A DNA stretch of 64,000 nt from Pseudoxanthomonas sp. YR558 (GCF_900116385.1 NZ_FPCI01000002.1:434001-498000); one strand, 5' to 3'. Counted from the first letter of the stretch, positions 1-8,539 are shown. Made by a program: numbers and translations. The notes: a model not told the origin generated them from the letters alone.

Positions 1-47
1 GGCGCGTTGTCTTCGATCACCAGGATGCGGGTCGCAGGTGCCGTCAT
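1..47 (-). CDS. Response regulator, N-terminal fragment (cut by window edge)
   Basis: Only the first 15 codons lie in the window; the gene runs leftwards off the edge. The translation MTAPATRILVIEDNA has the hydrophobic strand and acidic pocket (ILVIEDN) that open a CheY-like receiver domain of a two-component response regulator. The ATG at 47 lies three bases downstream of the stop codon of the DJ-1/PfpI gene, so the two are probably co-transcribed, the regulator being distal. The output domain and partner kinase are outside the window and unknown. Confidence 0.7.
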   Translation of the reverse strand, partial: MTAPATRILVIEDNA

Positions 48-50
48 CGT

Positions 51-1175
51 TCAACCATCGATGCGTTGCAGGAGGGCCTTAGCTTCGGCCATGTCCGGCT
101 TGCCCGCCAGCACCTGCTGCACCAGCGATTTCGCCTGTTCCCGTTCGCCCAGGCGGAGATGGGCCTCGGCGGCACCGAGCTTCAGCTGCGGCTGCGCCAT
201 GTAGGGCATCGCCAACTGCATCAGGGTCAGTGCATGCCGCAGGTCATCGTCGCCACCCGCCGCCTGCGCCTGGTAGTAGCCCAGCAGCCCCAGCAGGTCC
301 ACGTGGTAGCGCTCGCGATCCTGCGCCAGCGCATCCGCTGCGCCACGTACATCGCCGCTGCGGGCCCGGGCCGCGAGCGCCATCGTCAGCTCGTCGCGCC
401 ACGGCGTGCGCGCGACGGGCGTGCGGCCGGTCGCGCGCACGATGGCGTCGGCGACGCCGGGCGTGGAGTAGGGGTTCTGCCCGGTGACCAGGCGCCCGTC
501 CACGACGACCTTCGCCATCATCAGCGGTGCTTCCTGCCACCGCACCCCGCGCCCGCGCAACGCATCCTCGAGCTGCCACGGGAACTCCTTCGCCCAGCGC
601 TTGCCGAACACGGCTTCCTCTTCATTCGTGAAGCCGGTCATCGCCTTGCCTGCAACCAGCGATGTGCCGTCGCCGAGCTTCACGTCCACCAGCGCGGCGG
701 GCCCATGACAGACCGCGCCGATCACAGCGCCCTGCATGTAGGCTTCGGCCAGTAGCGCCGCCAGCGCGTTGTCGCGCGGCAGATCGAACATCGCGCCCTT
801 GCCGCCGACGACGTAAATCGCCGCGTAATCCGCCGCCTTCACCTCGCGCGTCGAACGCGTCGCCGCCAGCGTACGCATGGCCTCCGCATCGCCCAGCAAC
901 GCTGCGTTGAAAGGTTCCTGTGCGTTGTACTTGTCGGCTTCCACGGCACCGCCCTGCGGACTGGCGACGTCCACCTTCAGTCCATTGGCCTTGAAGATCA
1001 GCCAGGCTTGCGACAGCTCGTCGAATTCGTAGCCGGGGCGGGTCTCGCCCTGGTCGCGGCCTTCGCCGCTGACAACGATCAGCACCTTGTCCGGCATGGC
1101 GGCGTGCGCGGGCATTGCCGCGGCGAAGCAAAGCAGTGCGCCCAGTCGGCGCAGGGCGTTGGGAATCAGGGGCAT
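51..1175 (-). CDS. Exported DJ-1/PfpI-family protein with TPR-like C-terminus
   Basis: A 374-residue protein if it starts at the ATG at 1175; an in-frame start at 1223 would add 16 residues but would put a polar stretch before the signal peptide. Residues 1-26 look like a Sec signal peptide (ending AHA-A). Residues 29-265 form a DJ-1/PfpI (class I glutamine amidotransferase-like) domain with the nucleophile elbow AVCHGP (Cys156, His157) and a Glu-rich segment near residue 44, as in Hsp31/glyoxalase III-like proteins. The last 110 or so residues are alpha-helical and look like one or two TPR repeats, which is unusual for this family. Known relatives act as glyoxalases, chaperones or proteases; the substrate here is unknown. 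It sits just upstream of a response regulator gene. Confidence 0.8.
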   Translation of the reverse strand: MPLIPNALRRLGALLCFAAAMPAHAAMPDKVLIVVSGEGRDQGETRPGYEFDELSQAWLIFKANGLKVDVASPQGGAVEADKYNAQEPFNAALLGDAEAMRTLAATRSTREVKAADYAAIYVVGGKGAMFDLPRDNALAALLAEAYMQGAVIGAVCHGPAALVDVKLGDGTSLVAGKAMTGFTNEEEAVFGKRWAKEFPWQLEDALRGRGVRWQEAPLMMAKVVVDGRLVTGQNPYSTPGVADAIVRATGRTPVARTPWRDELTMALAARARSGDVRGAADALAQDRERYHVDLLGLLGYYQAQAAGGDDDLRHALTLMQLAMPYMAQPQLKLGAAEAHLRLGEREQAKSLVQQVLAGKPDMAEAKALLQRIDG

Positions 1176-1241
1176 GGGACGGGTCTCCGAGGGAAGGCCG
1201 CCAGTCTCCTGCGCCCGGATCAACCAAGCTTCAAACGCGCG

Positions 1242-1871
1242 CTACCAGCCCGTCTGCGGGCCGAACACGTAACGCTTCAGCGCCTTGCCGAAGCTGCGCG
1301 CATCGGTGACGGTTTCGGCATGCAGCCCGGCGTCGCGCGCGCCCTGCACGTTGGTGAACTTGTCGTCGACGAACAGCGTGCTGCCGGCATCCCAGCCCAG
1401 CACGTCGAGCGCACGCGTGAACGTCGCCGGGGCAGGCTTGCGCATCTGCAGTCCGCCGCTGGTCAGCACGCGGCCTTCGATCCTGGACGCCATCGGCGCG
1501 ACGATGCGAGGGATCGCGTGCGTCATCATCACGCCGTTGTTGGTCAGCACGCCCAGGGAAAGGGCGGGGTGCAGCGCTGCGATGCGCTCCAGCACGCCGT
1601 CGATGGCCGTGCTGCCCGCCATGCGCGAACGCAGCCAGGTGTCTTCATCCACCATCACCCCCAGTCCCTCGCCCAGTCGGCCGAGATAGGCGGCGGTGTC
1701 GATCGCACCGCTGTCGTATTCGGTTTCCAGGCCCGAGACGAACAACACCTCGCGCACCCGTTCGGAGGCGCAACCCGCATGCGCGGCGAGGTGCGCGATG
1801 CGCACCTCGTGACGGTAGTGGGCCAGGACGCCGTCGAAATCGAACAGCACCTGGTGGATGCGGGGCTTCAT
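1242..1871 (-). CDS. HAD-superfamily hydrolase (phosphatase-like)
   Basis: A 209-residue protein with the HAD motifs in order: DFDGV at residues 11-15 (nucleophile Asp11, acid/base Asp13), a TNN motif after LGVL near 110, a lysine in MRKPAP near 145 and the acidic VDD motif near 168. A helical cap lies between motifs I and II, as in HAD subfamily IA phosphatases. The ATG overlaps the hemL stop by four bases (ATGA arrangement), so it is the second gene of a hemL transcript. Family members dephosphorylate small phosphometabolites; the substrate cannot be read from the sequence. The link with tetrapyrrole synthesis is positional only. Confidence 0.85.
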   Translation of the reverse strand: MKPRIHQVLFDFDGVLAHYRHEVRIAHLAAHAGCASERVREVLFVSGLETEYDSGAIDTAAYLGRLGEGLGVMVDEDTWLRSRMAGSTAIDGVLERIAALHPALSLGVLTNNGVMMTHAIPRIVAPMASRIEGRVLTSGGLQMRKPAPATFTRALDVLGWDAGSTLFVDDKFTNVQGARDAGLHAETVTDARSFGKALKRYVFGPQTGW

Positions 1872-3160
1872 CCCGCGGCGACGACCTTGAAGGCCTCGCG
1901 GGCGGCGGCGATCGTCGCGTCAATGACGTCGGGCGTGTGTGCGCTGGACATGAAGCCGGCTTCGAACGCCGACGGCGCCAGGTACACGCCGCGTTCCAGC
2001 ATCGCGTGGAAGAAGCGGTTGAACGCCGCCGTATCGCAGGCCACGGCCTGCGCATAGGTGTCGACCTGCTGGTCGGTGAAGAACAGCCCGAACATCGCGC
2101 CGACGCGTGTGGTGGTCAGCGGCACACCGGCATCGCGCGCGGCGGCTTCCAGGCCTTCGCAGAGCGTCGCTGTCGCCGCGGCGAGGCGGTCGTGGAAACC
2201 CGGCGCCTGGATGAGTTCCAGCATCGCCAGACCCGCGGCCATCGCCACCGGATTGCCGCTCAGCGTGCCGGCCTGGTAGATCGGGCCGGCCGGCGCGATC
2301 TGCTGCATCAGGTCGCGACGGCCACCGTAGGCGCCCACCGGCATGCCACCGCCGATGATCTTGCCGAAGGTGGTCAGGTCCGGCGTGATGCCGTAGTGCG
2401 CCTGCGCGCCGCCCAGCGCCACGCGGAAGCCGGTCATCACTTCGTCGAAGATCAGCAGCGCGCCATGCTGCGTGCACAGGGCGCGCAGGTGCTGCAGGTA
2501 GCCTTCGCGCGGCGGTAGGCAGTTGGCGTTGCCGACGACGGGTTCGATGATCAGGCAGGCGATCTCGCTGCCGTACTGTTCGAACAGCTGCGTGGCGCCT
2601 TCGAAGTCGTTGTAGCTCAGCGTCAGCGTCAGTTCGCTCAGCCCCGCCGGCACGCCGGGTGAGGTGGGTACGCCCAGCGTCAGCATGCCGCTGCCGGCCT
2701 TCACCAGGAACGAGTCGCCGTGGCCGTGGTAGCAGCCTTCGAACTTGACGATGCGGTTGCGCCCGGTCGCGCCGCGCGCCAGGCGTATCGCCGAAAGCGT
2801 GGCCTCGGTACCCGAGTTGACCATGCGCACCATCTCGCACGACGGCACCAGGCGCGTGATCGTTTCCGCCATCGTCACTTCGGCCGGGCAGGGGGCGCCG
2901 TACGACAGGCCGTCCTGGATCGCTGCCTGCACCGCCTCGCGCACCGTCGAATGGTTGTGGCCGACGATCATCGGGCCCCACGAGCCGACGTAGTCGATGT
3001 AGCGATTGCCATCGACGTCGTGCAGGTACGCGCCATCGGCACGCTGCACGAAGAACGGTTCACCCCCGACCGACTTGAACGCGCGCACCGGCGAATTGAC
3101 GCCGCCGGGCAGCAACTGCTGGGCGCGGGCGAAGAGGGCATGGGACTGATCGTGGTTCAT
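1868..3160 (-). CDS. hemL: Glutamate-1-semialdehyde 2,1-aminomutase
   Basis: A full-length 430-residue PLP enzyme. It converts glutamate-1-semialdehyde to 5-aminolevulinate, the second step of the C5 route to haem. Diagnostic segments are the N-terminal [11 protein letters not shown], the cofactor-binding NSGTEA near 115, YHGHGD near 144, the FDEV segment near 238 and the Schiff-base lysine in [10 protein letters not shown] (Lys267). The protein is cytoplasmic. The start is the ATG at 3160, as for typical family members beginning MNxxxSxxLF. A HAD hydrolase gene overlaps its end, and thiE lies upstream on the same strand beyond a palindromic repeat. Confidence 0.97.
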   Translation of the reverse strand: MNHDQSHALFARAQQLLPGGVNSPVRAFKSVGGEPFFVQRADGAYLHDVDGNRYIDYVGSWGPMIVGHNHSTVREAVQAAIQDGLSYGAPCPAEVTMAETITRLVPSCEMVRMVNSGTEATLSAIRLARGATGRNRIVKFEGCYHGHGDSFLVKAGSGMLTLGVPTSPGVPAGLSELTLTLSYNDFEGATQLFEQYGSEIACLIIEPVVGNANCLPPREGYLQHLRALCTQHGALLIFDEVMTGFRVALGGAQAHYGITPDLTTFGKIIGGGMPVGAYGGRRDLMQQIAPAGPIYQAGTLSGNPVAMAAGLAMLELIQAPGFHDRLAAATATLCEGLEAAARDAGVPLTTTRVGAMFGLFFTDQQVDTYAQAVACDTAAFNRFFHAMLERGVYLAPSAFEAGFMSSAHTPDVIDATIAAAREAFKVVAAG

Positions 3161-3189
3161 GGGGATTCCAGAAAATAGGAGGTCGTCTT

Positions 3190-3254
3190 GTGGGAGCGAC
3201 GTAAGTCGCGATGGAAGAGTCGTGATGCCTCATCGCGACTTACGTCGCTCCCAC
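3190..3254. repeat. Long palindromic repeat (REP-like), 24-bp arms
   Basis: The arms at 3190-3213 and 3231-3254 are perfect 24-base inverted complements around a 17-base loop; each contains the core GGGAGCGACGTAAGTCGCG. It lies between thiE and hemL. From memory, this core is scattered through Xanthomonadaceae genomes in intergenic positions, as REP/REPIN elements mobilised by RAYT (IS200-like) transposases are. With no T-run after either arm it is a poor intrinsic terminator, but transcribed it would form a very stable hairpin that could affect mRNA stability. Confidence 0.85.
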
Positions 3255-3262
3255 GGGGAGCA

Positions 3263-3901
3263 TCAGGTTCCGTCAAATCCTGCTCGGTAGGCTTGCGCCG
3301 CGGCCACCGGATCGGCCGCCTCGAACACGCCGCCGATCACGGCGACCAGGTCGGCACCGGCCGCCACCAGCGGGCCCATATTGTCCGGCGTTATGCCGCC
3401 TATCGCCACCCGCGGGACGCCCAGCGCCGCTACGTCGGCCAGCAATGGCGGCGTGGCGCGTCGCGTCGTCACCTTGCTCGTGGTCGGGAAGAACGCGCCG
3501 AACGCCACGTAGCTGGCGCCTGCCGCTACCGCGCGTTCGGCGAGTACGTGCTCGTCGTAGCACGAGGCGCCGACGATGGCTTCCGGGCCCAACAGCGCCC
3601 GCGCGGCGGCGACGCCGCCATCGTCCTCGCCGAGGTGCACGCCGGCGGCGCCGACCGCGGCAGCGAGTGCCACGTCGTCGTTGACGATCAGCGGCACGCC
3701 GGCGTCGACGCACAGCGCCTGCAGCGCCTTGGCCTGCACCAGGCGTCGTTCGGCGTCCGCGTCCTTCTGCCGGTACTGCAGCCAGGTCGCCTGCGGCAGC
3801 ACGGCGGCCACCCGCGCCAGCAGGCGGGCAGTGTCCGGCTCCTCCGGGGTAATGAGGTACAGCCCGCGGGCGCTACGGACGGACGGGGGCAGGGATGTCA
3901 T
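3263..3901 (-). CDS. thiE: Thiamine-phosphate synthase
   Basis: A 212-residue TIM-barrel enzyme from the ATG at 3901; the frame is open further upstream to 3952, but the 17 extra residues are not family-like and would run into the rubredoxin promoter. It joins HMP-pyrophosphate and HET-phosphate to thiamine phosphate. Seen motifs are LQYRQKD near residue 42, a VNDD segment near 73, GVHLGEDD near 88, the phosphate loop FFPTTSK near 137 and AIGGIT near 168. It is divergent from the rubredoxin gene, with only about 65 bases between starts. I saw no TPP riboswitch in that short gap. Confidence 0.95.
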   Translation of the reverse strand: MTSLPPSVRSARGLYLITPEEPDTARLLARVAAVLPQATWLQYRQKDADAERRLVQAKALQALCVDAGVPLIVNDDVALAAAVGAAGVHLGEDDGGVAAARALLGPEAIVGASCYDEHVLAERAVAAGASYVAFGAFFPTTSKVTTRRATPPLLADVAALGVPRVAIGGITPDNMGPLVAAGADLVAVIGGVFEAADPVAAAQAYRAGFDGT

Positions 3902-3966
3902 CGGCGAACTTCCGGTGCGCGGGCGGCGATGGGACAATGGCCGCTCCTCCAAGCCGGCATTATCCC

Positions 3967-4161
3967 GTGACCGACGCCACCGCCACCATCTTCCGCACCT
4001 GGATGTGCGTGGTCTGCGGCTTCCTCTACCACGAGGCCGACGGCCTGCCGGAAGAAGGCATCGCCCCCGGCACCCGCTGGGAAGACATCCCCGATGACTG
4101 GACCTGCCCCGACTGCGGCGTCAGCAAGGAGGATTTCGAGATGGTGGAGCTGGAACCCTGA
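3967..4161 (+). CDS. Rubredoxin
   Basis: A 64-residue one-iron electron carrier. Two knuckles bind the Fe(Cys)4 site: CVVC at residues 14-17 and CPDC at 47-50. The fold-typical aromatic and Pro-Glu-Gly-Ile core lies between them. The GTG at 3967 is preferred over ATGs at 3895 and 3937 because a -10-like GACAAT lies at 3933-3938 and because the resulting length and N-terminus match relatives I remember. Rubredoxins pass electrons to oxidoreductases such as alkane hydroxylases or oxygen-stress reductases; no obvious partner is adjacent. The gene is divergent from thiE and convergent with the next gene. Confidence 0.93.
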   Translation: MTDATATIFRTWMCVVCGFLYHEADGLPEEGIAPGTRWEDIPDDWTCPDCGVSKEDFEMVELEP

Positions 4162-4179
4162 GCTATCCCAGGGATGCGC

Positions 4180-5028
4180 TCAATGCATCCGCGATGTGCG
4201 CACCGCGCTGAGTTCCACCAGTTGTTCGCGCAGTTCCGCCGCGTCCTTCGCTTCCGGTGACAGATGCAGGTAGCGGGCGAGGTCGCGTTGCGCGCCAGCG
4301 CGGTAATCCATCTTCAGGTACGCCTGGCCGCGGTCGCGCAGGGCGTCGGGCTGGTCGGGCGTCAGCTTGAGCACGCGGTCGGCGCAGCGCGCGGCGCGGT
4401 CCCATTCCTCGCGTTCGGCATATACGCCATGCAGGTTGCGCAGCGTGCGCACGAGGATGGCGCGGTGCGAGGCCGGGTTGAGGATGTGCAACAGCGCGGC
4501 GTCGTCGGGGATGTCGCCCCCCAGGTGCGGCTTGGCGCGCTCGCGCAGTTCATCCACGCCGAGCGGACGGCCGCCGTTGAAGGGGTCCATCACCAGCAGG
4601 CCATCGTCGACCGGCAGGCGCACCAGAAAGTGGCCGGGGAACGACACGCCATCCAGCGGCACGCCCAACCGGCGTGCGACTTCCATCTGCACCATCGCCA
4701 ACGACACCGGATTGCCGAGCCGGCGCTCGAACACCTCGTTGAGGTAGCTGTTGCGCGGGTCGTAGTACTCGTCGTGGTTGCCGGTGTAGCCGAGTTCGTC
4801 GAACAGGTGTCGGTTGATGGCCGCCATCTTCAGCGGCCACGGCTCGATCATGGCGATCTCGTGACGGAGATGCTCCGCGTGGCTCTGGACCAGCGTGTCG
4901 TAGAGGTCGGGGTCCAGTCCGGGATATTCGTCGCGCGCGATCAGCAGCGCAGTTTCCAGCAGCGGCACCGTTTCATCGGGCTGGCTGGCCAACGCATTCC
5001 ATTCCGGCAATGTCAGTCGATCCCCCAT
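4180..5028 (-). CDS. SirB1/transglutaminase-like protein with C-terminal TPR
   Basis: A 282-residue protein from the ATG at 5028; the frame is open further upstream but that part is the shadow of the DUF192 gene. The centre (about residues 60-190) has the SirB1 pattern: YYDPRNSYLNEVFERRLGNP, then SFPGHFLVRL and DPFNGG. SirB1 proteins are transglutaminase-like, and the usual Cys-His-Asp triad is not clearly present here. The C-terminal 80 residues form a TPR helix pair containing DRVLKLTPDQPDALRDRGQ. Family members are widespread in proteobacteria, but their biochemical role is not settled. The gene is followed convergently by rubredoxin; upstream on the same strand is the DUF192 lipoprotein. 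Confidence 0.85.
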   Translation of the reverse strand: MGDRLTLPEWNALASQPDETVPLLETALLIARDEYPGLDPDLYDTLVQSHAEHLRHEIAMIEPWPLKMAAINRHLFDELGYTGNHDEYYDPRNSYLNEVFERRLGNPVSLAMVQMEVARRLGVPLDGVSFPGHFLVRLPVDDGLLVMDPFNGGRPLGVDELRERAKPHLGGDIPDDAALLHILNPASHRAILVRTLRNLHGVYAEREEWDRAARCADRVLKLTPDQPDALRDRGQAYLKMDYRAGAQRDLARYLHLSPEAKDAAELREQLVELSAVRTSRMH

Positions 5029-5066
5029 GCCGACAGACTGGGGCCAATTCCACCGCGAATCAAGCC

Positions 5067-5510
5067 TCAGCGGACGGGCGGAATGCCCTTGCCGAGGGTG
5101 AGCTCGGCACCGTCCTGGAGCTTGAGGCGCTCGGCTTCGCCGGCATTCAGTTCCAGCACGAAGCGGGCCGGTTGGTCGCTGGGGTAGGACGGGCAGGCGT
5201 CGCCCGCCGAGCAGGGCGGCACGTTGCGCTGCTGGGTGACCAGCTTGCGGCCCGCATCGAAGTACAGGATGTCCAGCGGGATGCGCGTGTTCTTCATCCA
5301 GTAGGCCTGCGGTTCCTCGGCCTCGTGGATGAAGAGCATGCCGGTGCCGTCCGTCAGCGTGTCGCGGAACATCAGGCCGCGCGCGCGCTCGGTGTCGTCG
5401 TCGGCGATCTCGACGGTATAGCGCTTGCCGCCGATCTCGACCCATTCACCGCCACTGGCACAGCCGCTGAGCAGGAGGACGGAGAGCAGGGCGGGGGACA
5501 TGCGGTGCAT
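5067..5510 (-). CDS. DUF192 lipoprotein
   Basis: A 147-residue exported protein. The N-terminus MHRMSPALLSVLLLSGC carries a lipobox (LLSGC, Cys17), so it should be a lipoprotein; the residue after Cys is Ala, not Asp, which favours outer-membrane sorting. The rest is a DUF192 domain with the typical segments ERARGLMFRD, MLFIHE, YWMKNTRIPLDILYFD and FVLELNAGEA. DUF192 has no agreed function. ATG at 5510 is chosen; ATG at 5501 is also possible and would leave the lipobox intact. The neighbours on the same strand are an unknown 154-residue gene and the SirB1-like gene. Confidence 0.88.
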   Translation of the reverse strand: MHRMSPALLSVLLLSGCASGGEWVEIGGKRYTVEIADDDTERARGLMFRDTLTDGTGMLFIHEAEEPQAYWMKNTRIPLDILYFDAGRKLVTQQRNVPPCSAGDACPSYPSDQPARFVLELNAGEAERLKLQDGAELTLGKGIPPVR

Positions 5511-5569
5511 GGCGGCTTCCGGCGATCGGGGGCGACAGTCTACGCCATGGCCCCGACCGCGGCGCCGGC

Positions 5570-6034
5570 TCAACCGGGCGATGCGTCCGCCGGTAGCTGC
5601 ACTCGCACCCAGCTCGCGATGCGGTCCGTCACGCGGCGGTTGTCCCGGTAGTACGCCGCGTTGTCGGCCAGTGCGTGCCAGCGCTGCTGGTCGCGGCACA
5701 GGTGATGGAGTTGCTCGACGAAGCGTTGCATCAGTGCGGCATCGGGTTGCGCGCCATGACTCTGTGCGCCGTGCATCAGGTCGAGCAACAGCAGCACACC
5801 GTCATGACACTGCTCAGCCTGCAGACGTGCGCCCATGTACAGCAGGTCGAGCTGTGCGGGTGACAGCAAGGTGATGCCCGGGTCGGCCAGGCTTTGGGTG
5901 GGACCGGATTGCAGCGCCTGCAATGCCTGCTCCAACGGACTGGGCCCGTCGTCGATTCCCTGGATCGTCGGCGCGACCGGTGCTGCGTCATCCGCGTCCA
6001 TCGGTGAATCGGTTACGTCCTGTGAGATGGGCAT
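5570..6034 (-). CDS. Unknown protein, 154 residues, divergent from XRE regulator
   Basis: I do not recognise the family. The protein is 154 residues from the ATG at 6034, which is preceded by a good ribosome site (AAGGAG about six bases upstream on the minus strand); upstream in-frame codons are AT-rich and unlike coding sequence. There is no signal peptide or membrane segment. Residues 1-45 are acidic and probably disordered. The remainder is helical, with a hydrophobic LLSPAQLDLLYMGARL and a run DGVLLLLDLMHG, and a His/Gln-rich helix near 105-125. It shares a 151-base AT-rich gap with the XRE gene, which suggests control by that regulator. Confidence 0.6.
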   Translation of the reverse strand: MPISQDVTDSPMDADDAAPVAPTIQGIDDGPSPLEQALQALQSGPTQSLADPGITLLSPAQLDLLYMGARLQAEQCHDGVLLLLDLMHGAQSHGAQPDAALMQRFVEQLHHLCRDQQRWHALADNAAYYRDNRRVTDRIASWVRVQLPADASPG

Positions 6035-6113
6035 GGAGCACTCCTTGCTTTGCCGGGGGCTGCGGCGATGCCTGTGTGAGCGCGTTCGGCATGCCGGTGG
6101 TTGCCGAATATAT

Positions 6114-6128
6114 GAACACAAAATGTTC
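6114..6128. promoter_or_regulatory. Candidate operator dyad GAACA-N5-TGTTC
   Basis: A perfect dyad, GAACACAAAATGTTC, sits in the unusually AT-rich gap between the 154-residue gene (start 6034) and the XRE-type regulator gene (start 6186). Position, symmetry and 5-base spacer fit a binding site for the adjacent helix-turn-helix protein. The half-sites loosely resemble Gram-positive LexA boxes, but nothing else supports that reading. No clear -35/-10 pair was assigned. Confidence 0.4.
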
Positions 6129-6185
6129 GCGTCAATTAACTTTGATAGTGATGCACGCCCTTGCCCGTGCGCGTAAGTTTCCGGC

Positions 6186-6575
6186 ATGGCAGACGAACGA
6201 GAAAAATTCGCGCAACGCCTCGTGCACGCGATGCAGCAGGCCGGCTACGAGCCGCGCCCGATTGTCCTGTTCCATCTTTTCAACGCGAAATATCGCGGCT
6301 CTTCCGTCACGTTCCAGACGGTCTCGCGCTGGCTCAGGGGGCGCGCGCTGCCGGAGCAGGACAAGCTGCAGGTGATGGCCGATCTGCTCGGCGTCGAACC
6401 GCATGCGCTGCGGTTCGGGATGTCGCCGCGCTCGCGCGTGGCGGAAGCGCGGCCGCCGTGGCCGGCCGGCGCCGGCAGCCGCGAACGACAGGTGGTGGAG
6501 GCCTTCCTGCAGCTGCCGCCGAAGAAGCGCGAGCTCGTCGGCGAACTGGTAAAGGCCTTGTCGGAAAGCGCCTAG
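6186..6575 (+). CDS. XRE-like helix-turn-helix regulator
   Basis: A 129-residue protein. Residues 5-75 match a Cro/C1-type DNA-binding domain: FAQRLVHAMQQAG as helix 1, then VTFQTVSRWLRGRALPEQDKLQVMADLLGV, with the wing-like WLRGRALPE typical of Xre proteins. The loop between the first helices is longer than usual (YEPRPIVLFHLFNAKYRGSS). After a Pro/Arg-rich linker, the tail (about 97-129) is helical, ending in FLQLPPKKRELVGELVKAL, and could dimerise. It is divergent from an unknown gene across a gap with a dyad, and convergent with rpiA. Target genes are unknown; self-regulation and control of the divergent gene are likely. Confidence 0.78.
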   Translation: MADEREKFAQRLVHAMQQAGYEPRPIVLFHLFNAKYRGSSVTFQTVSRWLRGRALPEQDKLQVMADLLGVEPHALRFGMSPRSRVAEARPPWPAGAGSRERQVVEAFLQLPPKKRELVGELVKALSESA

Positions 6576-6585
6576 GCGCCTCCGA

Positions 6586-7236
6586 TCACTTCAGCACGAT
6601 CGGTGGTTCGCCGCCGACGATGACGATATCCGCCGGACGGCGGGCGAACAGGCCCACGCTGACGACGCCGGGGATCTGGTTGATCTCGCGCTCCATCGCC
6701 ACCGGATCGGTGATCGACAGGTTGTGGATGTCCAGGATCAGGTTGCCGTTGTCGGTCACCGTGCCGTCGCGCCAGACCGGCTGACCGCCGGTCAACGCCA
6801 GGATCTCGCGCGCGACCAAGCTGCGCGCCATCGGGATGACTTCCACCGGCAGCGGGAACTTGCCGAGCACCGGCACCTGCTTGCTCGGGTCGACGATGCA
6901 GACGAACTGCTTGCTGGCCTCGGCGATGATCTTCTCGCGCGTCAGCGCAGCGCCACCGCCCTTGATCAGGCGCTTGTGCGGATCGCACTCGTCGGCGCCA
7001 TCCACGTACAGCGACAGCGTGCCGGTGTGGTTGAGGTCGAGCACCTCGATGCCATGCTGCTTCAGCCGCGCGGTGCTCTGGTCGGAACTGGAGACCGCAC
7101 CCTTGATGCGGTCCTTGATGCCCGCCAGCGCATCGATGAAGAAGGCGACGGTGGAGCCCGTGCCCACGCCGACGATCATGCCGTCCTCGACGAACTCGAT
7201 GGCCTTTTCGCCGGCCAGGCGCTTTGCTTCGCTCAT
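6586..7236 (-). CDS. rpiA: Ribose-5-phosphate isomerase A
   Basis: A 216-residue enzyme, normal length. It interconverts ribose-5-phosphate and ribulose-5-phosphate in the non-oxidative pentose phosphate pathway. Key motifs are the phosphate loop GTGST (residues 25-29), DGADECD near 83 (catalytic Asp) and [11 protein letters not shown] near 94 (catalytic Lys and Glu). Transketolase, the next enzyme of the pathway, is encoded far away at 56.7 kb. The start at 7236 gives the family-typical N-terminus. The gene ends convergently with the XRE regulator gene, ten bases apart. Confidence 0.97.
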   Translation of the reverse strand: MSEAKRLAGEKAIEFVEDGMIVGVGTGSTVAFFIDALAGIKDRIKGAVSSSDQSTARLKQHGIEVLDLNHTGTLSLYVDGADECDPHKRLIKGGGAALTREKIIAEASKQFVCIVDPSKQVPVLGKFPLPVEVIPMARSLVAREILALTGGQPVWRDGTVTDNGNLILDIHNLSITDPVAMEREINQIPGVVSVGLFARRPADIVIVGGEPPIVLK

Positions 7237-7269
7237 GGGAATTTCGGTATCAGGAAGGGAGAAAGGGGT

Positions 7270-7737
7270 TCACTCGAGCGCGAGCAGGAATTTCCATTGC
7301 GCGGCGGTGACCGGCAACACGGAGAGGCGGTTGCCGCGCTGGATCAGCGCGAAGCCTTCGCCGAGGGCGTCGCCATGCTGTTTGATCTCGTCGAGCGTGA
7401 TCGTGCGCTTGAGCTTGCGGTCGAACTTCACGTCCACCAGCGACCAGCGCGGTTCCTCGCGCGTGCTCTTGGGGTCGTAGTAGTCGGACTTCGGATTGAA
7501 CTGGGTGTCGTCCGGATAGGCCGCCGTCGCCACCGTGGCGGTGCCGACGATGCCGGGTTCCTTGCAGTTGGAGTGGTAGAACAGCACGCCGTCGCCGACC
7601 TGCATGGCGCGCATAAAATTGCGCGCCTGGTAGTTGCGCACGCCGTTCCACGGCTCCGTGCCGACCTTCTTCAGGTTGTCGATCGAGAAGGTGTCCGGCT
7701 CCGACTTCATCAGCCAGTAGTGCTTGCGTGCGGTCAT
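7270..7737 (-). CDS. EVE-domain protein (PUA-like modified-base reader)
   Basis: A 155-residue protein that is almost entirely one EVE domain: it opens YWLMKSEPDTFSIDNL, continues WNGVRNYQARNFMR and DGVLFYHSNC, and ends in the WSLVDV segment and a helical tail. EVE domains share the PUA/YTH fold and are thought to bind modified nucleobases in DNA or RNA. The ATG at 7737 overlaps the fau stop by four bases, so both genes are translated from one message. The tight link with 6S RNA and fau may be only positional, but it is worth noting because all three touch nucleic acid or one-carbon metabolism. Confidence 0.93.
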   Translation of the reverse strand: MTARKHYWLMKSEPDTFSIDNLKKVGTEPWNGVRNYQARNFMRAMQVGDGVLFYHSNCKEPGIVGTATVATAAYPDDTQFNPKSDYYDPKSTREEPRWSLVDVKFDRKLKRTITLDEIKQHGDALGEGFALIQRGNRLSVLPVTAAQWKFLLALE

Positions 7738-8336
7738 TGCGGGTGTTCCGGCGGAGCGGTGGAGGGAGTCAGGGTGTCGCGTTCGGTGCAGATCGCATCC
7801 AGCGGTACGTCCCAGGCCTGGGCGCCGACCGAAGCCACGCGCTGCGCCTCGAAACCGACACCCACGAGCCAGGGCGGCGCGGGGTGGTGCAGTCGGGACG
7901 CCAGCGTGCGGTCGTACCAGCCACCGCCCATGCCGAGGCGGTGGCCCGCGCGGTCGAAGCCCACCAGCGGCACGGCGATCAGCGCCATCTCGCTTGCGGA
8001 GAGCCCGGAGCGCGGATCGATGTCGGGTTCGGGAATGCCGTAGCGGTTGGTCACCAGCGCATCGCCGGGACGCCACGGCGCAAAGCGCAGGGCCTCGTCT
8101 TCGGCCAGTACCGGCAAGCAATAGACCACGCTCTTTGGCAGGCGCAGTTGCCAGCTGTGCAGCCCGATCTCCCCATCCATCGCCCAGTAGCCAGCCACAT
8201 AGCCGTTCGATGGCGCGAACGGCAGCGCCAACAGGCGCGCAGCGAGCGCGTCGGCCCCGGCGATGCGTTCGGCGGCGGGAAGGGCCTTGCGGCGTGCGCG
8301 CAGATCTCGGCGGAGCGCGTCGCGCTGTGCCGTCAT
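7734..8336 (-). CDS. fau: 5-formyltetrahydrofolate cyclo-ligase
   Basis: A 200-residue enzyme that uses ATP to convert 5-formyl-THF to 5,10-methenyl-THF. The signature GMGGGWYDR lies near residue 137 and the N-terminal basic helix RRDLRARRKAL begins near 9, as is usual. In gammaproteobacteria this gene (also called ygfA) typically lies just downstream of 6S RNA, and the same order is seen here: zapA, ssrS, fau on the minus strand. Read-through from the 6S promoter is a likely route of expression. Confidence 0.93.
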   Translation of the reverse strand: MTAQRDALRRDLRARRKALPAAERIAGADALAARLLALPFAPSNGYVAGYWAMDGEIGLHSWQLRLPKSVVYCLPVLAEDEALRFAPWRPGDALVTNRYGIPEPDIDPRSGLSASEMALIAVPLVGFDRAGHRLGMGGGWYDRTLASRLHHPAPPWLVGVGFEAQRVASVGAQAWDVPLDAICTERDTLTPSTAPPEHPQ

Positions 8337-8539
8337 GGTCGCGGGGAGGGATGGGTGGACATGCGCGAATTTTACGGCATGCGTCCCGGCGTTGCCGGGG
8401 TGGGACCGCGGGAGCGGCGTCAGTCACGGCCCTTGGCGTCGGGTCCCCGGTGCAATCGGCTTCGTTTCGAAGTCATCCCGCTCAAGGGCGGGTGCAACAG
8501 GACCGGCCGGGTCGCGGCTGATGCCGCTGCCGCGGGAAA

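Noticed and set aside
3902..3966. A TPP riboswitch before thiE
   Set aside because: The gap to the divergent rubredoxin start is only about 65 bases, too short for a THI element, and no conserved CUGAGA core was seen.
6114..6128. The GAACA-N5-TGTTC dyad as a LexA (SOS) box
   Set aside because: It only resembles Gram-positive LexA sites, and nearby genes have no SOS function; kept as a local operator candidate.
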